Assembly: GCF_029227915.1 (NCBI RefSeq)
Contig: NC_079887.1
Location: 24,799,650-24,863,649, forward strand
Reading direction: 5' to 3'
DNA length: 64,000 nt
Origin: Hydractinia symbiolongicarpus
Lineage: Eukaryota > Cnidaria > Hydrozoa > Anthoathecata > Hydractiniidae
Shown here: piece by piece, positions 12,324 to 25,694 of the stretch
Position numbering within the stretch: position 1 is the first letter of the stretch
Layout: the number at the start of each line of letters is the position of its first letter
Translations under genes and position numbers: made by a program
Notes under the pieces: model-generated
The model's input: the letters and a program-made list of their open reading frames with translations, nothing else
Databases searched by the model: none
Told to the model about the DNA's origin: nothing

Positions 12324-14946
12324 TGTGGGACCAATCCTAGACGTTATCGCGCGCTGAGGAAATTGCGACAGTTTCAAAAACTACATTTCATTGACTTTCT
12401 AACGGTGTCAGTCCGTTTGAGTTTCAACGGTTGTGTCACATATTCGTACCAACATGTATTTAGCGATATTTTTTGATATTACTAGGTTGCATCGCTTATA
12501 ACAATGAAACGATTGACTGTGGGACTTAATTGATCTAACTTTGGACTGTGACCTGATAAATGTGAAAAATGAGACAATTGGACTCCAAGAAATAACATTC
12601 TTCTTAATTTGACGTGATTGCCGGAACTCAGCGATTACACTTGCCGCTGTGGTAGCGCTTCATTTAAGAATTAAGATAAAAAAAGTCATTTTTTTATTGT
12701 AGGACCAATCCTAGCCGCTTTCGCGCGCTAAAGAAATAGCGACAGTTTGAAGAACTAAACTTCATTGACTTTCTAACGGTGTCAGTCCGTTTGAGTTACA
12801 ACGGTTGGGTCACATATTTGTACCAACATGTATTTCTTGATATTATTCTGGTATTACTAGGTTGCATCGCTTTTAACAATGAAACGATTGACTGTAGGAC
12901 TTAATTGAACTAACTTTGGACTGTAACCTGATAAATGTGATAAATGAGAAAATTAGACTCCAAGAAATAACATTCTTCTTAATTTGACATGATTGCCGGA
13001 ACTCAGCGATTACACTGGGCGCTGTGGTAGCGCTTCATTTAAAAATTTAGATTAACAAGTCATTTTTTTACTGTGGGACCAATCCTAGCCGTTTTCGCGC
13101 GCTGAAGAAATAGTGACAGTTTCAAAAACTACATTTCATTGACTTTCTAACGGTAGCAATCCGTTTGAGTTACAACGGTTGGGTCACATATTCGTACCAA
13201 CATGTATTTAGCGATATTTTTCTGATATTACTAGGTTGTATGGCTTTTAACAATGAAACGATTGACTGTAGGACTTAATTGAACTAACTTTGGACTGTAA
13301 CCTGATAAATGTGATAAATGAGAAAATTAGACTCCAAGAAATAACATTCTTCTTAATTTGACATGATTGCCGGAACTCAGCGATTACACTGGGCGCTGTG
13401 GTAGCGCTTCATTTAAGAATTAAGATAAAAAAAAGTCATTTTTTTATTGTAGGACCAATCCTAGCCGCTTTCGCGCGCTAAAGAAATAGCGACAGTTTGA
13501 AGAACTAAACTTCATTGACTTTCTAACGGTGTCAGTCCGTTTGAGTTACAACGGTTGGGTCACATATTTGTACCAACATGTATTTCTTGATATTATTCTG
13601 GTATTACTAGGTTGCATCGCTTTTAACAATGAAACGATTGACTGTAGGACTTAATTGAACTAACTTTGGACTGTAACCTGATAAATGTGATAATGAGAAA
13701 ATTAGACTCCAAGAAATAAAATTCTTCTTAATTTGACATGATTGCGGAAACTCAGCGATTACACTGGGCGCTGTGGTAGCGCTTCATTTAAAAATTTAGA
13801 TTAACAAGTCATTTTTTTACTGTGGGACCAATCTTAGCCGTTTTCGCGCGCTGAAGAAATAGCGACAGTTTCAAAAACTACATTTCATTGACTTTCTAAC
13901 GGTGTCAATCCGTTTGAGTTACAACGGTTGGGTCACATATTCGTACGAACATGTATTTAGCGATATTTTTCTGATATTACTAGGTTGTATGGCTTTTATC
14001 AGTGAAACGATTGACTGCGGGACTTAATTGAACTGATTATGGACTGTCACCTTATAAATGTGATGAAGGAGACAATTGGACTCCAAGAAATAACATTCTT
14101 CCTAATTTGACGTGATTGCCGGAACTCAGCGATTACACTGGCCGCTGTGGTAGCGCTTCATTTAAGAATTAAGATAAAAAAAAGTCATTTTTTTATTGTA
14201 GGACCAATCCTAGCCGCTTTCGCGCGCTAAAGAAATAGCGATAGTTTCAAAAACTAAATTTCATTGACTTTCTAACGGTGTCAGTCCGTTTGAGTTACAA
14301 CGGTTGGGTCACATATTCGTACCAACATGTATATAGCGATATTTTTCTAATATTACTAGGTTGCATCGCTTTTAACTATAAAACGATTGACTGTGGGACT
14401 TAATTGAACTAACTTTGGACTGTCACCTTATAAATGTGATGAAGGAGACAATTGGACTCCAAGAAATAACATTCCTCTTAATTTGACATGATTGCGGAAA
14501 CTCAGCGATTACACTGGGCTCTGTGATAGCGCTTCATTTAAGAATTAAGATAAAAAAAGTCATTTTTTTATTGTGGGACCAATCCTAGACGTTATCGCGC
14601 GCTGAGGAAATTGCGATAGTTTCAAAAACTACATTTCATTGACTTTCTAACGGTGTCAGTCCGTTTGAGTAACAACGGTTGGGTCACATATTCGTACCAA
14701 CATGTATATAGCGATATTTTTCTAATATTACTAGGTTGCATCGCCTTTAACTATAAAACAATTAACTGTGGGACTTAATTGAACTAACTTTGGACTGTCA
14801 CCTTATAAATGTGATGAAGGAGACAATTGGACTCCAAGAAATAACATTCCTCTTAATTTGACATGATTGCGGAAACTCAGTGATTACACTGGGCTCTGTG
14901 GTAGCGCTTCATTAAAGAATTAAGATAAAAAAAGTCATTTTTTTAT
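12324..14946. repeat. 2,623-bp seven-unit block, copy 1
   Basis: Units E (12324), F (12698), B' (13072), F (13448), B (13821), F/D (14197), A (14572). B' has the unusual TAACGGTAGCAATCC and AAATAGTGACAG, then a tail of subtype F. The first five units recur at a constant offset of 2,623 bp from 14,947. Confidence 0.85.
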
Positions 14947-16815
14947 TGTGGGACCAATCCTAGACGTTATCGCGCGCTGAGGAAATTGCGACAGTTTCAA
15001 AAACTACATTTCATTGACTTTCTAACGGTGTCAGTCCGTTTGAGTTTCAACGGTTGTGTCACATATTCGTACCAACATGTATTTAGCGATATTTTTTGAT
15101 ATTACTAGGTTGCATCGCTTATAACAATGAAACGATTGACTGTGGGACTTAATTGATCTAACTTTGGACTGTGACCTGATAAATGTGAAAAATGAGACAA
15201 TTGGACTCCAAGAAATAACATTCTTCTTAATTTGACGTGATTGCCGGAACTCAGCGATTACACTTGCCGCTGTGGTAGCGCTTCATTTAAGAATTAAGAT
15301 AAAAAAAGTCATTTTTTTATTGTAGGACCAATCCTAGCCGCTTTCGCGCGCTAAAGAAATAGCGACAGTTTGAAGAACTAAACTTCATTGACTTTCTAAC
15401 GGTGTCAGTCCGTTTGAGTTACAACGGTTGGGTCACATATTTGTACCAACATGTATTTCTTGATATTATTCTGGTATTACTAGGTTGCATCGCTTTTAAC
15501 AATGAAACGATTGACTGTAGGACTTAATTGAACTAACTTTGGACTGTAACCTGATAAATGTGATAAATGAGAAAATTAGACTCCAAGAAATAACATTCTT
15601 CTTAATTTGACATGATTGCCGGAACTCAGCGATTACACTGGGCGCTGTGGTAGCGCTTCATTTAAAAATTTAGATTAACAAGTCATTTTTTTACTGTGGG
15701 ACCAATCCTAGCCGTTTTCGCGCGCTGAAGAAATAGTGACAGTTTCAAAAACTACATTTCATTGACTTTCTAACGGTAGCAATCCGTTTGAGTTACAACG
15801 GTTGGGTCACATATTCGTACGAACATGTATTTAGCGATATTTTTCTGATATTACTAGGTTGTATGGCTTTTAACAATGAAACGATTGACTGTAGGACTTA
15901 ATTGAACTAACTTTGGACTGTAACCTGATAAATGTGATAAATGAGAAAATTAGACTCCAAGAAATAACATTCTTCTTAATTTGACATGATTGCCGGAACT
16001 CAGCGATTACACTGGGCGCTGTGGTAGCGCTTCATTTAAGAATTAAGATAAAAAAAAGTCATTTTTTTATTGTAGGACCAATCCTAGCCGCTTTCGCGCG
16101 CTAAAGAAATAGCGACAGTTTGAAGAACTAAACTTCATTGACTTTCTAACGGTGTCAGTCCGTTTGAGTTACAACGGTTGGGTCACATATTTGTACCAAC
16201 ATGTATTTCTTGATATTATTCTGGTATTACTAGGTTGCATTGCTTTTAACAATGAAACGATTGACTGTAGGACTTAATTGAACTAACTTTGGACTGTAAC
16301 CTGATAAATGTGATAATGAGAAAATTAGACTCCAAGAAATAACATTCTTCTTAATTTGACATGATTGCCGGAACTCAGCGATTACACTGGGCGCTGTGGT
16401 AGCGCTTCATTTAAAAATTTAGATTAACAAGTCATTTTTTTACTGTGGGACCAATCTTAGCCGTTTTCGCGCGCTGAAGAAATAGCGACAGTTTCAAAAA
16501 CTACATTTCATTGACTTTCTAACGGTGTCAATCCGTTTGAGTTACAACGGTTGGGTCACATATTCATACGAACATGTATTTAGCGATATTTTTCTGATTT
16601 TACTAGGTTGTATGGCTTTTATCAGTGAAACGATTGACTGCGGGACTTAATTGAACTGATTATGGACTGTCACCTTATAAATGTAAAAGTGAGACAATTG
16701 GACTCCAAGAAATAACATTCTTCTTAATATGAAATGATTGCCGAAACTCAGCGATTACACTGGGCGCTGTGGTAGCGCTTCATTTAAAAAATTAGATAAA
16801 TAAGTCGTTCTTTAC
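14947..16815. repeat. 2,623-bp block, partial copy 2
   Basis: Units E (14947), F (15321), B' (15695), F (16071), B (16444) reproduce the first five units of the preceding block with the same spacing and the same rare B' variants. After the B unit the copies part: copy 1 continues with F/D while this one continues with D at 16816. Confidence 0.85.
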
Positions 16816-19800
16816 TGTGGGACCAATCCTATCCGTGATCGCGCGCTGAAGAAATAGCGATAGTTTCAAAAACTACATTTCATTGACTTTCTAACGGTGT
16901 CAGTCCGTTTGAGTTACAACGGTTGGGTCACATATTCGTACCAACATGTATATAGCGATATTTTTCTAATATTACTAGGTTGCATCGCTTTAAACTATAA
17001 AACGATTGACTGTGGGACTTAATTGAACTAACTTTGGACTGTAACCTGATAAATGTGATAAATGAGAAAATTAGACTCCAAGAAATAACATTCTTCTTAA
17101 TTTGACATGATTGCCGGAACTCAGCGATTACACTGGGCTCTGTGGTAGCGCTTCATTTAAAAATTTAGATTAACAAGTCATTTTTTTACTGTGGGACCAA
17201 TCTTAGCCGTTTTCGCGCGCTGAAAAAATAGTGACAGTTTCAAAAACTACATTTCATTGACTTTCTAACGGTGTCAATCCGTTTGAGTTACAACGGTTGG
17301 GTCACATATTCGTACGAACATGTATTTAGCGATATTTTTCTGATATTACTAGGTTGTACGGCTTTTATCAGTGAAACGATTGACTGCGGGACTTAATTGA
17401 ACTGATTATGGACTGTCACCTTATAAATGTAAAGGTGAGACAATTGGACTCCAAGAAATAACATTCTTCTTAATATGAAATGATTGCCGAAAGTCAGGGA
17501 TTACACTGGGCGCTGTTGTAGCGCTTCAAATAAAAATTAAGATAAAAAAGTCATTTTTTACTGTGGGACCAAACCTAGCCGTTATCGCGTGCTGAAGAAA
17601 TAGCGACAGATTCGAAATCTACATTTCATTGACTTTCTAACGGTGTCAGTCCGTTTGGGTTGCAACGGTTGGGTCACATAATCGTACCAACATGTATTTA
17701 GCGATACTTATCTGATATTACTAGTTTGCATCGCTTTTAACAGTTAAACGATTGACTGTGGGACTTAATTGAACTAAATTTGGACCGTGACATGATCAAT
17801 GTGATAAATGAAACAAATGGACTCCAAAAAAAAATTCTTCTTAATTTGACATGATTGCCAGAAGTCAGCGACTACACTGGGCGCTGTGGTAGCGCTTCAT
17901 TTAAAAAATTAGATAAATAAGTCGTTCTTTACTGTGGGACCAATCCTATCCGTGATCGCGCGCTGAAGAAATAGCGATAGTTTCAAAAACTACATTTCAT
18001 TGACTTTCTAACGGTGTCAGTCCGTTTGAGTTACAACGGTTGGGTCACATATTCGTACCAACATGTATATAGCGATATTTTTCTAATATTACTAGGTTGC
18101 ATCGCTTTTAACTATAAAACGATTGACTGTGGGACTTAATTGAACTAACTTTGGACTGTCACCTTATAAATGTGATGAAGGAGACAATTGGACTCCAAGA
18201 AATCCCATTCCTCTTAATTTGACATGATTGCGGAAACTCAGCGATTACACTGGGCTCTGTGGTAGCGCTTCATTTAAGAATTAGGATAAAAAAAGTCATT
18301 TTTTTATTGTGGGACCAATCCTAGACGTTATCGCGCGCTGAGGAAATTGCGACAGTTTCAAAAACTACATTTCATTGACTTTCTAACGGTGTCAGTCCGT
18401 TTGAGTTTCAACGGTTGTGTCACATATTCGTACCAACATGTATTTAGCGATATTTTTTGATATTACTAGGTTGCATCGCTTATAACAATTAAAACGATTG
18501 ACAGTGGGACTTAATTGATCTAACTTTGGACTGTGACCTGATAAATGTGAAAAATGAGACAATTGGACTCCAAGAAATAACATTCTTCTTAATTTGACGT
18601 GATTGCCGGAACTCAGCGATTACACTGGCCGCTGTGGTAGCGCTTCATTTAAGAATTAAGATAAAAAAAAGTCATTTTTTTATTGTAGGACCAATCCTAG
18701 CCGCTTTCGCGCGCTAAAGATATAGCGACAGTTTGAAGAATTAAACTTCATTGACTTTCTAACGGTGTCAGTCCGTTTGAGTTACAACGGTTGGGTCACA
18801 TATTTGTACCAACATGTATTTCTTGATATTATTCTGGTATTACTAGGTTGCATCGCTTTTAACAATGAAACGATTGACTGTAGGACTTAATTGAACTAAC
18901 TTTGGACTGTAACCTGATAAATGTGATAAATGAGAAAATTAGACTCCAAGAAATAACATTCTTCTTAATTTGACATGATTGCCGGAACTCAGCGATTACA
19001 CTGGGCGCTGTGGTAGCGCTTCATTTAAAAATTTAGATTAACAAGTCATTTTTTTACTGTGGGACCAATCTTAGCCGTTTTCGCGCGCTGAAGAAATAGC
19101 GACAGTTTCAAAAACTACATTTCATTGACTTTCTAACGGTGTCAATCCGTTTGAGTTACAACGGTTGGGTCACATATTCGTACGAACATGTATTTAGCGA
19201 TATTTTTCTGATATTACTAGGTTGTATGGCTTTTATCAGTGAAACGATTGACTGCGGGACTTAATTGAACTGATTGTGGACTTTCACCTTATAAATGTAA
19301 AAGTGAGACAATTGGACTCCAAGAAATAACATTCTTCTTAATATGAAATGATTGCCGAAACTCAGCGATTACACTGGGCGCTGTTGTAGCGCTTCAAATA
19401 AAAATTAAGATAAAAAAGTCATGTTTTACTGTGGGACCAAACCTAGCCGTTATCGCGTGCTGAAGAATTAGCGACAGTTTCAACAACTACATTTCATTGA
19501 CTTTCTAACGGTGTCAGTCCGTTTGGGTTTCAACGGTTGGGTCACATAATCGTACCAACATCTATTTAGCGATACTTATCTGATATTACTAGTTTGCATC
19601 GCTTTTAACAGTTAAACGATTGACTGTGGGACTTAATTGAACTGACTTTGGACTTTGACCTTATAAATGTGATAAAGGAGGCAATTGGACTCCAAGAAAT
19701 AACATTCTTCTTAATTTGACGTGATTGCCGGAACTCAGCGATTACACTGGGCGCTGCGGTAGCGCTTCATTTAAAAATTTAGATAAATAAGTCATTCTTT

Positions 19801-20547
19801 ACTGTGGGACCAATCCTATCCGTTATCGCGCGCTGAAGAAATAGCGATAGTTTCAAAAACTACATTTCATTGACTTTCTAACGGTGTCAGTCCGTTTGAG
19901 TTACAACGGTTGGGTCACATATTCGTACCAACATGTATATAGCGATATTTTTCTAATATTACTAGGTTGCATCGCTTTTAACTATAAAACGATTGACTGT
20001 GGGACTTAATTGAACTAACTTTGGACTGTAACCTGATAAATGTGATAAATGAGAAAATTAGACTCCAAGAAATAACATTCTTCTTAATTTGACATGATTG
20101 CCGGAACTCAGCGATTACACTGGGCGCTGTGGTAGCGCTTCATTTAAAAATTTAGATTAACAAGTTATTTTTTTACTATGGGACCAATCTTAGCCGTTTT
20201 CGCGCGCTGAAGAAATAGCGACAGTTTCAAAAACTACATTTCATTGACTTTCTAACGGTGTCAATCCGTTTGAGTTACAACGGTTGGGTCACATATTCGT
20301 ACGAACATGTATTTAGCGATATTTTTCTGATATTACTAGGTTGTATGGCTTTTATCAGTGAAACGATTGACTGCGGGACTTAATTGAACTGATTATGGAC
20401 TGTCACCTTATAAATGTGATGAAGGAGACAATTATACTCCAAGAAATAACATTCTTCCTAATTTGATATGATTGCTGGAACTCAGCGATAACGTGGGCGC
20501 TGTGGTAGCGCTTTATTGAAAACTTTATATAAATAAGTGATTTTTAC

Positions 20548-23500
20548 TGTGGAACCAATCCTAGCCGTTAGCGCGCACTGAAGAGATAGAGAAAGTTTCA
20601 AAAACTACATTTCTTTTGACTTTCTAACAGTATAATTCCGTGTGAGCTACAACGGTTGCGCCACACATTCGTACCAACATGTATTTAGCGATATTTTCCT
20701 GACATTACTAGATTGCGTCGCATTTAACAGTGAAACGATTGACTGTGGCACTTAATTTAAGTTATTTTGGACTTCGACGTTATAAATGTGATAAAGGAGG
20801 CAATTGGACTCCAAGAAATAACATTCTTCTTAATTTGACGTGATTGCCGGAACTCAGCGATTACACTGGGCGCTGCGGTAGCGCTTCATTTAAAAATTTA
20901 GATAAATAAGTCATTCTTTACTGTGGGACCAATCCTATCCGTTATCGCGCGCTGAAGAAATAGCGATAGTTTCAAAAACTACATTTCATTGACTTTCTAA
21001 CGGTGTCAGTCCGTTTGAGTTACAACGGTTGGGTCACATATTCGTATCAACATGTATATAGCGATATTTTTCTAATATTACTAGGTTGCATCGCTTTTAA
21101 CTATAAAACGATTGACTGTGGGACTTAATTGATCTAACTTTGGACTGTCACCTTATAAATGTGATGAAGGAGACAATTGGACTCCAAGAAATAACATTCC
21201 TCTTAATTTGACAGTATTGCGGAATCTCAGCGATTACACTGGGCTCGCTGAAGAAATAGCGATAGTTTCAAAAACTACATTTCATTGACTTTCTAACGGT
21301 GTCAGTCCGTTTGAGTTACAACGGTTGGGTCACATATTCGTACCAACATGTATATAGTGATATTTTCTAATATTACTAGGTTGCATCGCTTTTAACTATA
21401 AAACGATTGACTGTGGGACTTAATTGAACTAACTTTGGACTGTCACCTTATAAATGTGATGAAGGAGACAATTGGACTCCAAGAAATAACATTCCTCTTA
21501 ATTTGACATGATTGCGGAAACTCAGCGATTACACTGGGCTCTGTGGTAGCGCTTCATTTAAGAATTAAGATAAAAAAAAGTCATTTTTTTATTGTGGGAC
21601 CAATCCTAGACGTTATCGCGCGCTGAGGAAATTGCGATAGTTTCAAAAACTACATTTCATTGACTTTCTAACGCTGTCAGTCCGTTTGAGTAACAACGGT
21701 TGGGTCACATATTCGTACCAACATGTATATAGCGATATTTTTCTAATATTACTAGGTTGCATCGCTTTTAACTATAAAACAATTGACTGTGGGACTTAAT
21801 TGAACTAACTTTGGACTGTCACCTTATAAATGTGATGAAGGAGACAATTGGACTCCAAGAAATAACATTCCTCTTAATTTGACGTGATTGCCGGAACTCA
21901 GCAATTACACTGGCCGCTGTGGTAGCGCTTCATTTTAGAATTAAGATAAAAAAAAGTCATTTTTTTATTGTAGGACCAATCCTAGCCGTTTTCGCGCGCT
22001 AAAGAAATAGCGACAGTTTGAAGAACTAAACTTCATTGACTTTCTAACGGTGTCAGTCCGTTTGAGTTACAACGGTTGGGTCACATATTTGTACCAACAT
22101 GTATTTCTTGATATTATTCTGGTATTACTAGGTTGCATCGCTTTTAACAATAAAACGATTGACTGTAGGACTTAATTGAACTAACTTTGGACTGTAACCT
22201 GATAAATGTGATAAATGAGAAAATTAGACTCCAAGAAATAACATTCTTCTTAATTTGACATGATTGCCGGAACTCAGCGATTACACTGGGCTCTGTGGTA
22301 GCGCTTCATTTAAGAATTAAGATAAAAAAAGTCATTTTTTTATTGTGGGACCAATCCTAGACGTTATCGCGCGCTGAGGAAATTGCGACAGTTTCAAAAA
22401 CTACATTTCATTGACTTTCTAACGGTGTCAGTCCGTTTGAGTTTCAACGGTTGTGTCACATATTCGTACCAACATGTATTTAGCGATATTTTTTGATATT
22501 ACTAGGTTGCATCGCTTATAACAATGAAACGATTGACTGTGGGACTTAATTGATCTAACTTTGGACTGTGACCTGATTAATGTGAAAAATGAGACAATTG
22601 GACTCCAAGAAATAACATTCTTCTTAATTTGACATGATTGCCGGAACTCAGCGATTACACTGGCCGCTGTGGTAGCGCTTCATTTAAGAATTAAGATAAA
22701 AAAAAGTCACTTTTTTATTGTAGGACCAATCCTAGCCGCTTTCGCGCGCTAAAGAAATAGCGACAGTTTGAAGAACTAAACTTCATTGACTTTCTAACGG
22801 TGTCAGTCCGTTTGAGTTACAACGGTTGGGTCACATATTTGTACCAACATGTATTTCTTGATATTATTCTGGTATTACTAGGTTGCATCGCTTTTAACAA
22901 TGAAACGATTGACTGTAGGACTTAATTGAACTAACTTTGGACTGTAACCTGATAAATGTGATAAATGAGAAAATTAGACTCCAAGAAAAAACATTCTTCT
23001 TAATTTGACATGATTGCCGGAACTCAGCGATTACACTGGGCGCTGTGGTAGCGCTTCATTTAAAAATTTAGATTAACAAGTCATTTTTTTACTGTGGGAC
23101 CAATCTTAGCCGTTTTCGCGCGCTGAAGAAATAGCGACAGTTTCAAAAACTACATTTCATTGACTTTCTAACGGTGTCAATCCGTTTGAGTTACAACGGT
23201 TGGGTCACATATTCATACGAACATGTATTTAGCGATATTTTTCTGATATTACTAGGTTGTATGGCTTTTATCAGTGAAACGATTGACTGCGGGACTTAAT
23301 TGAACTGATTATGGACTGTCACCTTATAAATGTAAGAGTGAGACAATTGGACTCCAAGAAATAACATTCTTCTTAATATGAAATGATTGCCGAAACTCAG
23401 CGATTACACTGGGCGCTGTTGTAGCGCTTCAAATAAAAATTAAGATAAAAAAGTCATTTTTTACTGTGGGACCAAACCTAGCCGTTATCGCGTGCTGAAG

Positions 23501-24949
23501 AAATAGCGACAGATTCAAAAACTACATTTCATTGACTTTCTAACGGTGTCAGTCCGTTTGGGTTTCAACGGTTGGGTCACATATTCGTACCAACATGTAT
23601 TTAGCGATATTTTTCTAATATTACTAGGTTGCATCGCTTTTAACTATAAAACGATTGACTGTGGGACTTAATTGAACTAACTTTGGACTGTCACCTTATA
23701 AATGTGATGAAGGAGAGAATTGGACTCCAAGAAATAACATTCCTCTTAATTTGACATGATTGCGGAAACTCAGCGATTACACTGGTCTCTGTGGTAGCGC
23801 TTCATTTAAGAATTAAGATAAAAAAGTCATTTTTTTATTGTGGGACCAATCTTAGGCGTTATCGCGCGCTGAGGAAATTGCGACAGTTTCAAAAACTACA
23901 TTTCATTGACTTTCTAACGGTGTCAGTCCGTTTGAGTTTCAACGGTTGTGTCACATATTCGTACCAACATGTATTTAGCGATATTTTTTGATATTACTAG
24001 GTTGCATCGCTTTTAACAATGAAACGATTGACTGTGTGACTTAATTGATCTAACTTTGGACTGTGACCTGATAAATGTGAAAAATGAGACAATTGGACTC
24101 CAAGAAATAACATTCTTCTTAATTTGACGTGATTGCCGGAACTTAGCGATTACACTGGCCGCTGTGGTAGCGCTTCATTTAAGAATTAAGATAAAAAAAA
24201 GTCATTTGTTTATTGTAGGACCAATCCTAGCCGCTTTCGCGCGCTAAAGAAATAGCGAAAGTTTGAAGAACTACACTTCATTGACTTTCTAACGGTGTCA
24301 GTCCGTTTGAGTTACAACGGTTGGGCCACATATTTGTACCAACATGTATTTCTTGATATTATTCTGGTATTACTAGGTTGCATCGCTGTTAACGATTGAC
24401 TGTAGGACTTAATTGAACTAACTTTGGACTGTAACCTGATAAATGTGATAAATAAGAAAATTAAACTCCAAGAAATAACATTCTTCTTATTTTGACATGA
24501 TTGCCGTAACTCAGCGATTACACTGGGCGCTGTGGTAGCGCTTCATTTAAAAATTTAGATTAACAAGTCATTTTTTTACTGTGGGTCCAATCTTAGCCGT
24601 TTTCGCGCGCTGAAGAAATAACGACAGTTTCAAAAACTACATTTCATTGACTTTCTAACGGTGTCAATCCGTTTGAGCTACAATGGTTGGGTCACATATT
24701 CGTACGAACATGTATTTAGCGATATTTTTCTGATATTACTAGGTTGTATGGCTTTTAACAGTGAAACCATTGACTGTGGGACTTAATTGAACTGATTGTT
24801 GACTGTGACCTTATAAATGTGAAAGTAAGACAATTGGACTCCAAGAAAAACATTCTTTTTAATTTGACCTGATTACTGGAACTCAGCGATTACACTGGGC
24901 GCTGTGGTAGCGCTTTATTGAAAACTTTATATAAATAAGTGATTTTTAC
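20548..24949. repeat. Family 1 block with a single family 2 unit
   Basis: Unit starts: 20548 S (family 2), 20922 D', a lost start near 21,245, then 21593A 21969F 22344E 22719F 23093B 23465C/D 23839E 24214F 24580B. The S unit carries GAGATAGAGAAAG and TTTCTTTTGAC, like units at 34667, 35412 and 37643. The interval 24214-24580 is 366 bp because of an 8-bp loss in ATCGCTGTTAACGATTG. The B unit at 24580 has a family 2 tail (CTTTATTGAAAAC), marking the change of family. Confidence 0.85.
21235..21255. other. Deletion junction, ~78 bp lost across a unit boundary
   Basis: The text runs CACTGGGCTC directly into GCTGAAGAAATAGCG. Elsewhere these are separated by the hairpin, the A/T-rich tail and the TGTGGGACC start. 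Two units that should span about 749 bp cover 671 bp (20922-21593). The junction shares one or two bases, so simple microhomology deletion is enough. I saw this junction only once in the window. Confidence 0.85.
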
Positions 24950-25558
24950 TGTGGAACCAATCCTAGCCGTTAGCGCGCACTGAAGAAATGGAGACAGTTC
25001 CAAAAAATACATTTCATTGACCTTCTAGTGGCATCAATCCTTGTGAGTTACAACGGTTGCGTCACATATTTGTACCAACATGTATTCAGCGATATTTTTC
25101 TGACATTACAAGGTTTCATCGCTTTTAACAGTGAAACGATTGACTGTGTGACTTAATTAAACTGACTTTGGACTTTGACTTTATAAATGTAATAAATGAG
25201 ACAATTGGACTCCAAGAAAAAACATTCTTCTTAATTTGATATGATTGCTGGAACTCAGCGATAACGTGGGCGCTGTGGTAGCGCCGTATTGAAAATTTTA
25301 TATAAATAAGTGATTTTTACTGTGGAACAAATCCTAGCCGTTAGCGCGCACTGAAGAGATAGAGACAGTTTCAAAAACTACATTTCATTGACTTTCTAAC
25401 AGCATAATTCCGTGTGAGCTACAACGGTTGCGCCACATATTCGTACCAACATGTATTTAGCGATATTTTCCTGACATTACTAGATTACGTCGCATTTAAC
25501 AGGGAAACGATTAGCTGTGGGACTTAATTAAACTGATTTTCGACTTCGACCTTATAAA

Positions 25559-25574
25559 TGTGATAAATATCACA
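25559..25574. repeat. Subtype-specific palindrome TGTGATA-AA-TATCACA (representative)
   Basis: A perfect 7-bp inverted repeat with a 2-base spacer occurs in many S and I units, where other units read TGTGATAAATGAGACAA. It is created by the change from GAGACAATTGG to ATCACAATTGA. The function is unknown, and it may simply be a chance product of the substitution. Confidence 0.75.
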
Positions 25575-25694
25575 ATTGAATTCCCAGAAAAAACATTCTT
25601 CTTAATTTGACATGATTGCAGGAACTCAACGATTACACTGGGCGCTGTGGTAGTGCTTTATTTAAAAAAATTTAGATAAATAAGCAATTTTTAG

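Larger units (their letters stand above)
1..20547. repeat. Family 1 satellite block (subtypes A-F)
   Basis: Units begin TGTGGGACC or TGTAGGACC. Unit starts and subtypes: 2A 376B 748C 1119D 1493B 1865C 2236D 2611E 2984B 3356C 3727D 4102E 4477F/C 4848D 5223E 5598F 5972B 6348F/D 6724A/F 7098B 7470C 7841D 8215B 8590A 8964B 9336C 9707D 10081B 10453C 10824D/E 11199F 11573B 11949F/D 12324E 12698F 13072B' 13448F 13821B 14197F/D 14572A 14947E 15321F 15695B' 16071F 16444B 16816D 17190B 17562C 17933D 18308E 18684F 19058B 19430C 19803D' 20177B. Diagnostics: A has GAGTAACAACGG. B has CTTAGCCGTTTTCG and usually TACGAACATG. C has CAAACCTAGCC and GGGTTTCAACGG. D has CCTATCCGTGATCG. E has GAGTTTCAACGGTTGTGTC. 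F has GCTTTCGCGCGCTAAAG and TATTTCTTGATATTATTC. Slashes mark mosaic units. Confidence 0.9.

Noticed and set aside
23791-23991. Open frame of 66 codons (+)
   Set aside because: Chance frame across the end of one unit and the start of the next E unit. It is not kept in other E units.
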